The notes: generated from the sequence alone by a model not told the origin. Positions 1-11,091 are shown, counted from the first letter of the stretch. The stretch is 64,000 nt of DNA from Magnaporthiopsis rhizophila (GCA_003049465.1 PYSS01000029.1:124001-188000), one strand, 5' to 3'. Numbers and translations are program-made.

Positions 1-20
1 TCCTTCGGCTGCTTTCGGCA

Positions 21-1870
21 ATGAACCTCATGATGCGCCTTCAGCCGTCTACGTACCCGGAAATCGAAAGCAAATGGGCCCGGTTCTACATATCGAGCGT
101 GGTCGATGTCTTCCGCGAGCAGGTGGTCGTCTGTCCGCGCGCGACGGCCGCCACCGAGTCGTCCTCACGGCTGACCTACGCCACAGCTAGACGGACGGTC
201 AGACGGGGTTGCAGCGTGGCTTCGCCGGCGGGGAATGGCGGCGGAGACATTGGTCGAAGTGCTGACGCCGCCGTCGTGCTAAACGATCGTGGCTTTTCTC
301 GGCATCCTCGAGGCGAACCTCGCCTATGTTCCGCTCGACGTCAACTTGCCCGGGGCGCGCATTGGAGCGATCCTGTCGGCCGTGGCGGGGCGCAAGCTGG
401 TCCTGCTCGCCCATGACGTGCCAGCGCCGGATGTTTCGCTGGCGGACGTTGAGCTAGTGCGGATCGGCGACGCTCTCGGCTACTGTGAACCGGACGACCC
501 GTACAGCCGCTGTCACCACCGCCATTAATCGACCTTCGGCAACAAGTCTCGTGTACGTCATGTTTACGTCGGGGTCAACCGGTCGGCCCAAAGGTGTCAT
601 GGTCGAGCACCGCGGCATTGTACGGCTGGCGACCAAGACGAATGTTATCTCGGCCACTCAGGCAGCAGTTCCTATAGCTCACATAGCCAATCCCGGCTTT
701 GACGCATCAACGTAGGAAATTTACGCGCCGCTCCTGGACGGTAGTCTGCATCGACCACATAACCGTTTTGAATCCTACCGCGCTGGCCCATGTCTTTGCA
801 AGAGAGATGATTCGGGCTTCCATGTTCACACCCGCGTTCCTGAAGCAATATCTCTACCAAATTCCTTCGACTTTTAGCCAGTTGGACATGCTGTTAGCCG
901 GCGGTGAAAAGATGCTCCCGCAGGATTCGCTAAAGGCTGCGCAATTGGTTCGGCACGCTTTTTACAATGCCTACGGGCCGACGGAAAACACAACCATCGG
1001 TACTTTGTACCGCGTGCACGCAGAAGAGACCTATGTAAACGGGGTCCCCATCGGCCGGGCCTTTAACAACTCGGGAGCCTACATCATGGACCGGCGGCCA
1101 GCAGCTCGTCCCCCTCGGCGCCATGAGAGAGCTCGTCGTGATGGGAGACGGGCTCGCCCGCGGATACACCGACCCGGCGCTGGACCGTGACTGCTTCGTA
1201 CAGGAACAGATAAACGGGAAGTTTGTCAGGGCATACCGGACGGGAGATCGGGCGCGGTACCGGCCCAAGGACGGCCGGATCGAGTTTTTGGCCGCATGGA
1301 CCGGCAGATCAAGGTCCGGGGCCACCGCATCAAGCCGGCGGAGGTGGAGCATGCGATGCTTAGGCACGAGGTAGTCCGCGACGCGGCGGTCATCGTGCGG
1401 GTGCAAGAGGGCCAGGAGCCGGAAATGGTCGGCTTCGTGGCGGCCCGGCGGACGGCTCCGCAGAGCAGGGCCGGCTGCGGGACGAGGCTGCCGAGCAGCT
1501 GGAAGGTTGGGAAGAACAATTCGCAGCACGGGGCCGAGACGGAAATCCGTAGTCGACTACGAACCCAATGGCCCGGACAATACCTAAAAGCGAAATCGTG
1601 TCGTCGGTACGCGTGGCCCCGCGCAACGAGGTAAGGGCCGTGGTGTGCGAGGAGTTGGCCGCTGTGCTCGGCGTTGAAATCGGCATCATGGACAACTTCT
1701 TCGACCAAGGCGGCCATTCCCTGATGGCCACTAAGCTCGCGGCTCGCCCCAGCCGCCACCTACCTAGATACCCACATTCTGTCAAAGCCGTCTTCAACCA
1801 ACCAGTCCTAGGTGATCTCGCAGCTACGATCCGCCGGAGCTCCACCCCTCACAGTCCGATCGCCAGGACG
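21..1870 (+). pseudogene. Degenerate nonribosomal peptide synthetase (adenylation + carrier) relic
   Basis: Pieces of one adenylation-carrier module lie in order on the plus strand but in different frames. About 21-165 gives the A-domain entry; 289-465 gives an A2-like block with AYVPLDVNLP; 485-715 gives A3 with YVMFTSGSTGRPKGVMVEH; 780-1090 gives LLAGGEKM and the A5 block NAYGPTENTT; 1123-1291 gives A7 (YRTGDRARYRPKDGRIEFL); 1296-1440 gives A8 (QIKVRGHRIKPAEVEHAML). About 1620-1860 encodes a peptidyl carrier with DNFFDQGGHSL, whose serine is the phosphopantetheine site. An intact module activates an amino or aryl acid as an adenylate and loads it on the carrier. At least five frame changes and several stops separate the blocks, more than introns plausibly explain. 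No thioesterase or reductase is seen downstream. The motifs are well preserved between breaks, so decay looks recent and indel-driven rather than RIP-type. Whether a condensation domain lies left of the window is unknown. Confidence 0.85.
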
Positions 1871-2661
1871 GCCTACTCCGGGCCTGTTGAGCAGGGCTGT
1901 AGCTAGTCCCAAGTACCCCCTAACAAACCACTGAGATTTGGTCAGAGTGCATGGGTTATCTTCTACCCCGTCGCACATAGTGCAAGTCGTGAGAACGCAT
2001 GTCGCAGGAGAGAGGACGGCGAAAACGGCGATTCTCTCGGCGCAAAAGCGGGGCCCCGGGTAGAGGGCCCGATTAGTGCGCCAGGGTTCGGACTGATTAA
2101 GGCCGAGTGCCGGTGCAGCCAGTGGAGGCACCTTAGCTGCAGGTCTCAGGACGGCGGCTTTTCGAAGGCATGCGTGTACGTAATTGGCGTCCGGATGCGG
2201 AAAAGTCTGTCGTCCTAGTTCTCGGCTTCGGGCGGGGAGCTGCAGGCTGGCCGGATTGGAGGGTTGCACTCTGGGAACGCCACCCGGCAAGAGGATAAAC
2301 TAACAGAAGTTCACATTTCGCAGGAATTCGCATATACCTCGTCTTACATTCCATGACTGTCGACGCACTGATAACTCGTCAGCACTATTAAACGGGCTAG
2401 TATGGGAAGCGAACAGCGCGGATGTTAAACCACCAACTGTGGACATATCTGGCTTCACCAGGAATCATAACTGCTCCAAATCTCAAGTTCCGGCCTGCGG
2501 ACTTACCATCGGTGTGTAGGGAGCATCTTTTACGCCCGTCCGGAACGGCTTAAGCGCCAGAAGACGGGGAACGTGTATCGGACCGACGCTTCAAACCCCG
2601 GCGACGGCACACGTATCGTAATGCCGGGTATTCCGCCCGAGTAACCGGTCGGATATAGTGG
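1871..2661. other. Non-coding stretch between the NRPS relic and the minisatellite
   Basis: No conserved reading frame is visible on either strand; the short open frames show no recognisable domains. It may be further decayed sequence from the same lost cluster, but nothing in it proves that. Confidence 0.5.
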
Positions 2662-2797
2662 CTAGTTCGACGGGTACTTCAACCTAGTTCGACGGGTATC
2701 TCAACCTAGTTCAACGGGTACCTGAACCTAGTTCGACGGGTATTCAACCTAGTTCAAGGGGTAACTCAACCTAATTCGACGGGTACCTTAACCTAGT
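2662..2797. repeat. 22-bp minisatellite, six copies
   Basis: Six imperfect direct copies of a unit close to CTAGTTCGACGGGTACYTCAAC run head to tail, with a seventh partial copy at the right end. One copy is 21 bp; most differences are single substitutions. Six 22-bp shifts do not keep a reading frame, and no coding frame crosses the array. Confidence 0.93.
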
Positions 2798-3336
2798 GCG
2801 AACATAAGGAGCGGTGTGGCCGGCTTGACCACGCAGGAAACGTTGCAACGAAAAAAGTAACTGGGTCATAAGCAGACACAGAACACTAGTCAACCGGTTC
2901 TCGGACCCAGCCGCCGTGAAAGAAGAATACTATGATATAATGTGCATATAAACTCATCTTTAGCTGTGTGCCTGCTCGGGTACGAGTTCCCCAGCTGCCA
3001 CCCAATACCAGTTCAAGAGCTCACCCGATGTTACCTCGCAGCGCGGGGACGAGACAATAATCGTCCCGCTTACGTATGTGGCGAATTATCCCTTGCGAGT
3101 TGCCTAGTACACCTTGCGATGATCATTGGGATCGTCCCTTCTCAGGGCAAAATGGCTTGATCATCGTCCATCAGGATGAGAGTCGCTCGACTATAAAAAG
3201 CCGACCTGGCTTCCCTCGAACTCATCGATTCAACCCATCCGTTCACCAGCGCCAAACACCTCGAACCTTCAGTTGCTCCTATCAAAACACAAAACAACTT
3301 GTTCCGCTGCGGTCGAAAAGTCCCTCCACAACAACA
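2798..3336. other. Upstream region of the small secreted protein gene
   Basis: Holds the proximal promoter and 5' leader of the cysteine-rich protein gene. No other gene is seen. Confidence 0.5.
3192..3198 (+). promoter_or_regulatory. TATA box of the small secreted protein gene
   Basis: A consensus TATAAAA lies 145 bp upstream of the start codon. A CA/CT-rich leader free of G runs follows and ends in ACAACAATG, a good fungal initiation context. Consensus TATA boxes in fungi often mark regulated, highly expressed genes such as those for secreted proteins. Confidence 0.6.
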
Positions 3337-3615
3337 ATGAAGTTCCAGCTTTCCACGCTCCTCGCTGTGCTCGCCATCGGCGTCGCCGCCAATCCCATCG
3401 CCGAGCCCGTCGAGGGCGCGGTCGAGGACAAGCAGCTGAACGCCCGCGCCTGCGCCTGCCGCCCGGGCACCCCGCAGGGGCAGTACTGCGGCTACTGCCC
3501 CCAAGTCACCTCGGGCTGGGTTTCGAACCACGTTTACGAGTGCAACCCCCAGGGAGGGTGCCACGACTACGGAGTCCGGACCAGCTGCACCAACCGCCAA
3601 GGTCCCGGCTGCTAA
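3337..3615 (+). CDS. Small secreted cysteine-rich protein, 92 aa
   Basis: Single-exon gene. Residues 1-18 form a classical signal peptide (MKFQLSTLLAVLAIGVAA), followed by an acidic, proline-containing propeptide-like segment to about residue 37 ending in NAR. The mature part has eight cysteines (CAC, YCGYC, EC, GGC, SC, GC), compatible with four disulfides, and is rich in Gly, Gln and Tyr. I do not recognise a named family; size, secretion signal and even cysteine number match effector-like, killer-like or antimicrobial fungal secreted proteins, but that role is inference. The start is chosen because the signal peptide begins exactly there and the upstream context is A-rich; the frame is open further upstream but that part is non-coding in character. 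A compound microsatellite begins 16 bp after the stop. Confidence 0.85.
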   Translation: MKFQLSTLLAVLAIGVAANPIAEPVEGAVEDKQLNARACACRPGTPQGQYCGYCPQVTSGWVSNHVYECNPQGGCHDYGVRTSCTNRQGPGC

Positions 3616-3631
3616 ACGCAAAGGCCGAAAG

Positions 3632-3642
3632 CACACACACAC

Positions 3643-3689
<47 letters not shown>

Positions 3690-3747
3690 GAGTGAGAGTG
3701 AGAGAGGGGTGTGAGAGAGAGAATGTGTGTGTGTAAGAGAGAGAGAC
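3632..3747. repeat. Compound CA/GA/GT microsatellite
   Basis: A short CA run (3632-3642) leads into a near-perfect GA run (about 3650-3686), then interrupted GA and GT runs to about 3747. It starts 16 bp past the stop of the secreted-protein gene and so is probably in its 3' UTR. Confidence 0.95.
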
Positions 3748-4835
3748 CGTACACCGTCGGAGCGCACGAGTTGGGCAGAAGTTGAGCGCCCCAAGGCGCT
3801 GGAAAGGGTTGCTTGCGGTGTACGTGAAGGAAAGGCAGCGTGTCGCCCGACAGCCGCCTAACGGTCTTTTCCAGAGTCGTTTTTACCTTCCCTTCCTCAC
3901 CTTCTTTTAAAGACTGTGTACTTTTTGCAGTTTACCCTCCTTTATACTAAGCTATTTGCTGCTCAGCCCAGTAGATTCTGGTTTCTTTGATAACCTCCGA
4001 GCATCGGGGGAGCATGCCAACCTGTGACAGCTAAAAGGCCCTGTTAGGGGCGCATTTGTATTAATTGTTGTCTAGTGAAGTAAATCTGTCTGGAAGGTAA
4101 AGGGCGACTCGGTACCTTATTCGTAATGTTTGTAAGACCTTTAAAAGCACCTCGGCCGGTGGCCGCGGTGTTCACAAGGGTCTTGTGAGCACGTGCCAAC
4201 TCCCTTAAGTCGCAGGCCTCGCTTCCGTACCAGTGCCACGTGACACCCCTCGCGACACACCCCCCCCAAACGACGCCGGCAACGGTGGCGACTGAACGTT
4301 GTTAGTATACAAAGGAAGTGGCCGGCGAGGCCGCGGTAAATGACAAAGGAAATATAGCGAACGTATTGTGGTGCTTGTAAGCATGTTAATAATAGCAGTG
4401 ATAACCGCAGTAAGTTAAAGCACCCCTTGTTCGGCCACCCAAAATCTACAGGTCACCACTAAAGGTAGCGTATTTAACTGCATTTTCAATGTGTAAATTA
4501 ATTAAAATACACAACCTACGGATTCTTAATCAATATCTTCCGCTCTTTTGATAATACTTGTCTTTCTTTTCGTGGCACTTGTTTTTAAGTGGGGTTTTTG
4601 GCGCCACCTGACAGGGGTCCCGCCTGTGCTCAAAAATTTTGGGATTTTTTCGAGAAATCGAGGCTTGGCTTTGATCGATAAAAAAACAAAAAAAAAGCCC
4701 CGCCACGAGTACCAACACCAGATCTCCCGACATTTTTCCCAAGCGAGCCTGCCTCTTGACCTCGACACGGAAACAGCGGCAGGTCAAGCCCAGGATACAA
4801 TCCACTTGGCACGCCTGCAGTCACTCTTTCCCCAA

Positions 4836-4838
<3 letters not shown>
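3748..4838. other. Intergenic region before ssz1
   Basis: About 1.1 kb without a recognisable gene. It becomes AT-rich from about 4360 to 4700 and holds a short hairpin (CACAAG-GGT-CTTGTG, near 4173) and the ssz1 5' flank. Confidence 0.5.

Positions 4839-4886
<48 letters not shown>
4839..4886 (+). repeat. (CA)24 microsatellite in the ssz1 leader
   Basis: Twenty-four uninterrupted CA units end 14 bp before the ssz1 start codon, so they should be transcribed as part of the 5' UTR unless spliced out. Confidence 0.96.
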
Positions 4887-4889
<3 letters not shown>

Positions 4890-4900
4890 CTTGCCTGGAA

Positions 4901-6837
4901 ATGAGCGAAAAAGGAGCTGCCACGGCCACTGCGCCTGGCGATAGGGTTGCTATCGGCATCGCCATCGGCAACTCAAACAGCTCCATTGCCTTCACTGTCG
5001 ACGACAAGGCCGAAGTTATTGCCAACGAGGATGGAGGTTAGTGGCAGTGCCGGCGTGGGGGCCCTGCTCTGGTGCTTCCCTGACAGACTGTCGGAGAACG
5101 AGAGTGACAGACGCTGACCGACCTGCCGTTTGCTTCGGCTCCCCTCAAGCTTTACAGATCGCCAGATCCCCACGATACTATCCTACGTCGACGGTGACGA
5201 GTACTACGGCCTGCAGGCAAAGAACTTCCTGATCCGCAATCCCACAAACACCATCGCCTACTTCCGCGACTTTCTCGGCCAAGAGTGCGTTCTGTGCCCG
5301 CAGCGTTGGACCAACATCAGATACTCTTACTGACGCAAACCACGCCAGGTTCAAGTCCATCGATCCTACCCACTGCCATGCCGCCGCCCACCCAGAGGAC
5401 AAGAGCGGGACCGTCTCGTTCACCGTGAAGGACAAGGTGGCCGAGGAGGGTGAGGAGGTGCAGCCGTCGACGCTCTCAGTGTCCGAGGTCGCTACTCGCT
5501 ACATCAGGCGGCTTGTGGGCTCGGCGTCCGAGTACCTGGGCAAGACGGTCACGTCGGCCGTCATCACGGTGCCCACCAACTTTAATGACAAGCAGCGCGA
5601 GGCCCTGACTGCCGCCGCCAACGCTGCAGGGATCGAGGTTCTGCAGCTCATCTCGGAGCCGACCGCCGCGGTGCTGGCCTACGACGCCCGCCCTGAGGCC
5701 CAAGTGTCGGACAAGATGGTGGTGGTGGCGGACCTGGGCGGCACGCGCTCCGACGTGGCGGTGCTGGCGTCGCGCGGCGGCATGTACACCATCCTGGCCA
5801 CGGCGCACGACTACGAGTTCGCGGGCGCGGCCCTGGACAAGGTCCTCATGGACCACTTCGCCAAGGAGTTCATGAAGCGCCACGCTGGCGTCGACCCCCG
5901 CTCCAACGCCAGGTCGCTCGCCAAGCTGCGTCTCGAGTCCGAGGGCACCAAGAAGGCGCTGAGCCTGGGCACAAACGCCTCCTTCAGCGTCGAGTCGCTG
6001 GCCGAGGGCTTCGACTTTGCCTCGACCATCAACCGCCTGCGATACGAGATGATCGGCAGGCCCGTGTTCGAGGGCATCACCAGGCTAATCGAGGGCGCCG
6101 TGGGCAAGGCCGGGCTCGACGTGCTCGACGTCGACGAGGTGATCCTGTCGGGCGGCACCGCGCACACCCCCCGCATCGCCGCCAACCTGGCGGCCATCTT
6201 CCCCGAGAGTACCACCATCCTGGCCCCGAGCACGACGCCCAGCGCCATCAACCCGAGCGAGCTGCAGGCGCGCGGCGCCGCCCTGCAGGCCAGCCTGATC
6301 CAGGAGTACGACGCCGAGGACATCGACCAGAGCACGCACCCGGCCGTGACGACGGTCAAGCACATCACCAACGCCATCGGCGTCGTGACGGTGGGCGAGT
6401 CGGGTGAGGACGAGGGCTTCACGCCCGTCGTCCACCCCGAGACGGCCGTGCCCGCCCGCCGGACCGTGCGCATCGCCGCGCCCAAGGACGGCGGCGATGT
6501 CATGGTGCGCGTCGTCGAGGGCAACACGCACATCAAGGTCACCAAGCCCGAGCCCAAGCCGCAGGTCGAGAAGAAGCCCAACGGCGTGCAGGTCGAGGAC
6601 GCCAAAGAGAGCGGGGATGAGGATTCGGACGACGACTCGGACGAGGATTCGGACGAGGAAGAGGAGGAGAAGCGCGAGAAGGTCTGGAAGACGGGCGACG
6701 CACTGGCCGAGGCGGCCATCCGGGGGGTAAAGAAGGGAAGCCAGATCGAGGTGACGATAAACGTCATGGCGGACCTCGGCGTCACCGTCACGGCAAGGGA
6801 AGTCGGCGCCAAGGGTGGCGTCAGGGGGACGTTGTAA
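4901..6837 (+). CDS. ssz1: Ssz1, atypical Hsp70 of the ribosome-associated complex
   Basis: Three exons: 4901-5036, 5158-5284 and 5349-6837; 583 aa. Introns have GTTAGT/CAG and GTGCGT/CAG borders and rejoin the frame exactly (NEDG-DRQIPTILSY; FLGQE-FKSIDP). Ssz1 pairs with zuotin to form RAC on the ribosome, which stimulates Ssb-type Hsp70 during nascent-chain folding; the cytosol is the site of action. The N-terminal two thirds is an actin-fold Hsp70 nucleotide-binding domain (IGIAIGNSNSSIAF at about 18, VPTNF, ISEPTAAVLAYDA, DLGGTRSDVAV, ILSGGTAHTPR). The long Hsp70 substrate-binding and lid domains are missing, as expected for Ssz1; instead there is a very acidic tract at about 505-530 and a short C-terminal beta region. 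DLGG replaces the canonical DLGGGT phosphate loop, typical of this non-hydrolysing family. A CA repeat occupies the leader. Confidence 0.95.
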
Positions 6838-9023
6838 AGCTGGGTTTTGGAATGACGACTACCTACTAAACGGCATTTCTCCATCGTCTTCTTGTTTCTT
6901 GTCCTGCGCCGTCGTTGCATTCAAGTGGACTTTTCGCGTGGGATTTTTCTCGGTGCTTCCTGATTGGGGGAGATAACAAAAGTCTCGTGGCCTTCCGAGG
7001 GGCCCCGGAAAAGGTAGGTAGGTATATAAACCCCGCACCAGCGAGATCCTCCACCTGATTTCATTTGACAGGTTATAAGCCCTGAGCACGGTTAGCCTAG
7101 CGGCACAGAGAGCCAAAGGATCAAATCAACGGGAGTCGTTCTGCGACCTTTCCCCGAGAGTTCTCCGAAGAGCCTGGGATCGACTCCCACTGTGACCCGG
7201 CAGCCGATGTTTCAATCAAATATGGTCTGTCGCCAGCTACCTTCTAATGCCAGAAGCAATATCGCAAAAGGCGTGCGCTGCGAGCTAGGAAGTGATAGCA
7301 ATAGTGCGCTGTAACCACCTAAGAAGAAACCTGAGAGAAGTTTTTTATGCCAAAACGTATTCATCCGGACAATCACGGCGATGCGCTCGAGTCCATCATG
7401 TCAGCTCTCCGTCAAGTGACGACGCCCGTTAGTCGCCCCCGACTGGCCAAGCGGCAAGGCAATCAGTCGGCACATCGTACCAAAGGCTGAAAACTTTTTC
7501 GCAAGCGTGTCAAACAAGTACGACAGGCAAACACCCTGGAACAAATAACGGATAGGTGCATCCTTGGTATTGGCCACGGGCTGGCTTTATTATAAGAGCA
7601 GCCTGAGAATGGATAATGTACTGGCCTTGGCGACAGAGACATCTATTGCAGCTGTTCACGAATCACATCGCCAGACGGCTCAGCAATCAAAGTGTCGGGA
7701 TGGATTATGCACGCTTCTTCCGGTCGACACGCCAGAAGGGGCAACAAGATCGTCTTCGGCTGGCGTCCGGCTGTGACTGCCCAGGACGCAGGGGGTCACC
7801 GGGGAGCGACAAGGGGAGAGCGCGGCTTCGGCCAGGCTGGCAGGTTCTCGGCGCAAACTGAACCCCTGGCCGTGCGACGTGCCCGTCTTGTCCTCTCCCC
7901 GCCCGGTGCAACGGCCCACCTCAAGCCCACGGCCGAGATGATGGCCTCCCGAGCCGATCTAATCCAAGGCAGCCAGCCGCCCATCGCCTACCGCTCACCT
8001 TTCCCAAAGTTTCCACCGGACGAAAGAGACAGATGGTTGGATGGATGGACAGAAAAGACACGCCCCAGCCCCGGTGTGACGGCCGAGCGATGCACGTTCG
8101 CATGTGGGAGCGTGGTGGTTGGCCGACCGTCCCGAGAGGCAAATATGGTGTTACGCAGCAAAAGAGAGGGAGAGAGGAAAAGGACGGGCAGGCTCCATCT
8201 TGTAGTCCTCGGGAGGACAGAGATGGCAAACAGGCACAGCAGCAGAGAAAAGATGAGGAAACAGGTGACAAAGATGGTAAGGGCGTGGGCGCGCGTGCCT
8301 CGTGTTGCCCATCTGCGTACCTAGATAGGTATACATTACGTCCTGATAATCTCGGGGCCGGGCGAGCAAGCCAGTCGCCTCTCCACGCTCGGCCAATTCG
8401 GCCACCTCCTGCTGCTCGGAGGGGAGGTGTCTCGGTCAAGGTTGCGCAAGACGGCATCCGCGAAAGAAAAAGAGAGAAAGAGAGCTGATTGTCTCAGTGA
8501 CAAAGTAAGACACGTTTCTCTCTATTCATCCCGAGAGGCCCGATGTGGCTAAGGAGAAGGAAGACAGTGGCGAGCGGGAGAAGGGAGGGACAGGCCGGGA
8601 ATGTGCATGGCAAGCAACAGAAGTGGGCTGAAAAAAAAAGAAGAGAGCTGGAGGAGAGGAGAGGCGGGAAAAAGGGGTACACGGACTTGGCGATGGGCGG
8701 ACAGCAGGCCGGCGGACCTGAATCGGTCTCGTCCTTTTGTCCCGATCATGGGAAACCATGGCCCGCTGGCAAACGTTCAGCTCTACCGGTCCGACGGGGT
8801 TGCACTGAGGGAAAGAGAGAGGATCAAGAATCACACCCAGGACTCCTGCAGAGAACATGGCTTAGCACAGGCTTCCGTCTCCTGTGGTCTTATTTTGCCA
8901 TCAACAACCACACCCTGTCGTCGCTTTCTTCCCGTCGGCTCAGACAGGGAAGCGAGGACCGTTGGGGGCCCAGAAAAAAAAAAAAGCATAACCAGCAACC
9001 CAGATCCAGATATCGCCGCCACG
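6838..9023. other. Intergenic region, 2.2 kb
   Basis: Contains the ssz1 3' flank and the promoter of the cupredoxin-like gene. Open frames at 7692-8324 (plus) and 7921-8457 (minus) overlap each other, are rich in Arg/Gly/Ser and show no recognisable domain; they look like chance frames. Purine-rich runs (8460-8700) precede the next gene. Confidence 0.5.
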
Positions 9024-10721
9024 ATGATGGAGGTCCTGGCCGCTGCTGCTCTCTGGCTTCCACTGCTGCTGCTGTCGGGGGCTGGGACGGCAGATGCCCA
9101 CGGCGGCGGCGGCAGCGCGTCGAGCACCGGGCCCGCGTGGGCGGCGACGACCAGGGCCGTCATGGTGGGCGCCAACGGGCGCGTCTTCTCGCCCAACCGG
9201 ACCGTGGCCGGCGTCGGCGACGTGGTCGAGTTCAGCTTCTACCCGGGCAACCACAGCGTCGTGCGGTCGGCCTACATGTTTCCGTGCGTTCCGTTTGAGA
9301 CGACGGGCGCCGGCAAGACGGGGTTCTGGTCCGGCTTCTTTGACGACAAGAGCCAGGTAGGGGTTTTCCTTTTTTTCAGTGAGCGACCAGCACGCCGGAT
9401 TTGCTGACGCAGGGTGTCAAAAACATCAACAGACTCCAGGGAGATGGCGCCTGACCGTCACAGACACCACCCCGATCTTCTTCTACTCGTCCGGGCCCGA
9501 CGACTGCAACAGGTACGGCATGGTGGGCGGCATCAACGTCGACCCGGGCGAGCTGCAGATGCAGCACGACATGGCCGTCGACTCGCCCGCCGTCGTCCAG
9601 CCCACCGTGGCCTCGTCTCCCAACGGCGGCCCCAGCGGCCCGGGCACCCCGACGTCGTCCGAGCCTTCTCCTCCGCCGTCGTCGGCGTCGTCTGGCGTCG
9701 TGCCCGGCGCCATAGCCGGCATCGCCGTCGGCGTCGTCGCGGCCCTTGCCCTGCTCGGCTTCATCCTGTACGCCTGCGGCCGCCGGCGCGGCGACTACGA
9801 CCAGCGCCGCCGCCGCATGATGCTGTTCCCCCTGGGTCGGATGGGTGGCGGCGGCGGCGGTGGGAGGACGCCGTCGCCGCCGCCGTCGCCCAACAAGGAG
9901 TCGCAGTACCACCGGGGCTCGTCGTCGCACCGCCGTCACAACCGCGACGGCAGCAGTAGCAACCACCACCATCACCATCAGCACCATCAGCACCAGCACC
10001 ACCACGATGAGCGCACATCCTCCATGACCTTCCTCCCGACCAGGGGCGGCACCATCAGCGGGACTCACGGCGGAGGCAGTGGCGGTGGAGGCGGAAGAGG
10101 GGCCACGGCGTCGAGGGCGGGCACGCGTAGCAGCGTAGTCAGCAGCACCAACACCACGTCGCCGTTTGCGGCCTCGGCTTCACCAGCAGCAGGAGGAGGC
10201 GGGGTGTCGACGGCAAACAACAATAACGACAACACGACCGGCGGGAACGGGACAGCGCAGTCGCCGCCGCGGCCGCCACCCGCGGCCGTCGTGGCAGCGG
10301 GTGCGCCGATCGTCGACGGCGACACCATCTACGTGCCCGTCAAGCGCAGCGCCATTGTGTCGGGCGAGTTTGGCGGCGGGGGGTCCGGCAGCTGCTGCTC
10401 GGCCGGCGCCGCGTCGCCGCCCGCGTCGCCGCTGCTGTCGGCCATCATGCCGCTGCCCCTGGCTGTGCCGTCCACGCATGCCCACCAGCACCAGCACCAC
10501 AACCTCCACCACCACCACCACCACCTCTACCCCTCGGCCTCGCCGGGGCCATCGCCCGTGCCGACGGCGGCGCAGCTCCACCACCGGCGCTGGATGATGG
10601 CGTCGTCGTCGTCGCACTCGCAGGGCGACAACAGCGACGCCGAGAGCGGCGTCTTTGGCTTCGGCATGTCCCGCCTCGCGACGCCGCGTCCGTCCCGTGG
10701 ACTAGCTGGTGATGGCTTGTC

Positions 10722-10758
<37 letters not shown>

Positions 10759-11091
10759 CACTCGCCCGCCTTCTCGCTGCAGCACGTCCTGTTAAGCGGC
10801 GTCGACGAGGCCAGTCGATCACGCGCCGCCGCGCCCCTACCGGCGTCCCCCAAGGACAAGGACGCGGCCGGGGGTAGCAACGACGACGACGGTGACGGTG
10901 ACAATAGCGGTACTGCTGCCACGAGCAAGGCCACGGCGGAGCTGGGGTCCATGCTCAACGGGACGGCGCCCAGCCTGTTCCCGTACAACAACGACCGCTG
11001 CGTGCTCGAGGCGCGCGGCGGCGGCGCCGTGGCGATGTCGGCGCCGGCTGGCGGTGGGGGTGGGAGGGAGCCGAGCGAGCTGTCGGGGTGA
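9024..11091 (+). CDS. Membrane-anchored cupredoxin-like protein with His/Gln-rich tail
   Basis: Exons 9024-9356 and 9433-11091; 663 aa. The intron starts GTAGGG and has a CTGAC branch at 9404; the AG four bases after it is skipped and the in-frame AG at 9431-9432 is used. Residues 1-25 are a signal peptide. Residues about 40-150 resemble the fungal extracellular plastocyanin-like domain: FSPNRTVAGVGDVVEFSFYP, GNHSVV, CVPFE, TDTTPIFFY, YGMVGGI. Of the usual copper ligands His77 and Met141 are present, but Ser130 and Asp135 occupy the usual Cys and His positions. A Ser/Pro/Thr-rich stalk leads to one transmembrane helix (about 200-222, GAIAGIAVGVVAALALLGFI) followed by RRR. The cytoplasmic tail of about 440 residues has two His-rich clusters (near 288-305 and 457-477) and an 11-Gln run. 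Exact function is unknown; a cell-wall or metal-related surface role is inference. Confidence 0.85.

Noticed and set aside
5811..6920. 369-codon minus-strand frame over ssz1
   Set aside because: Antisense shadow produced by the strong third-position GC bias of the ssz1 exon.
7088..7195. Possible tRNA: A-box-like TAGCCTAGCGG at about 7093 and B-box-like GATCGACTC at about 7172
   Set aside because: The flanking bases do not form a 7-bp acceptor stem or a D stem, and the T stem has mismatches; chance matches to degenerate promoter boxes.
7692..8457. Overlapping plus (210 aa) and minus (178 aa) frames
   Set aside because: Both are Arg/Ser/Gly-rich, lack domains and overlap each other; consistent with chance frames in GC-rich intergenic DNA.
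8543..9298. 251-codon frame overlapping the cupredoxin-like gene in another phase
   Set aside because: It is a shadow of the real coding frame, which has the signal peptide and the conserved domain.
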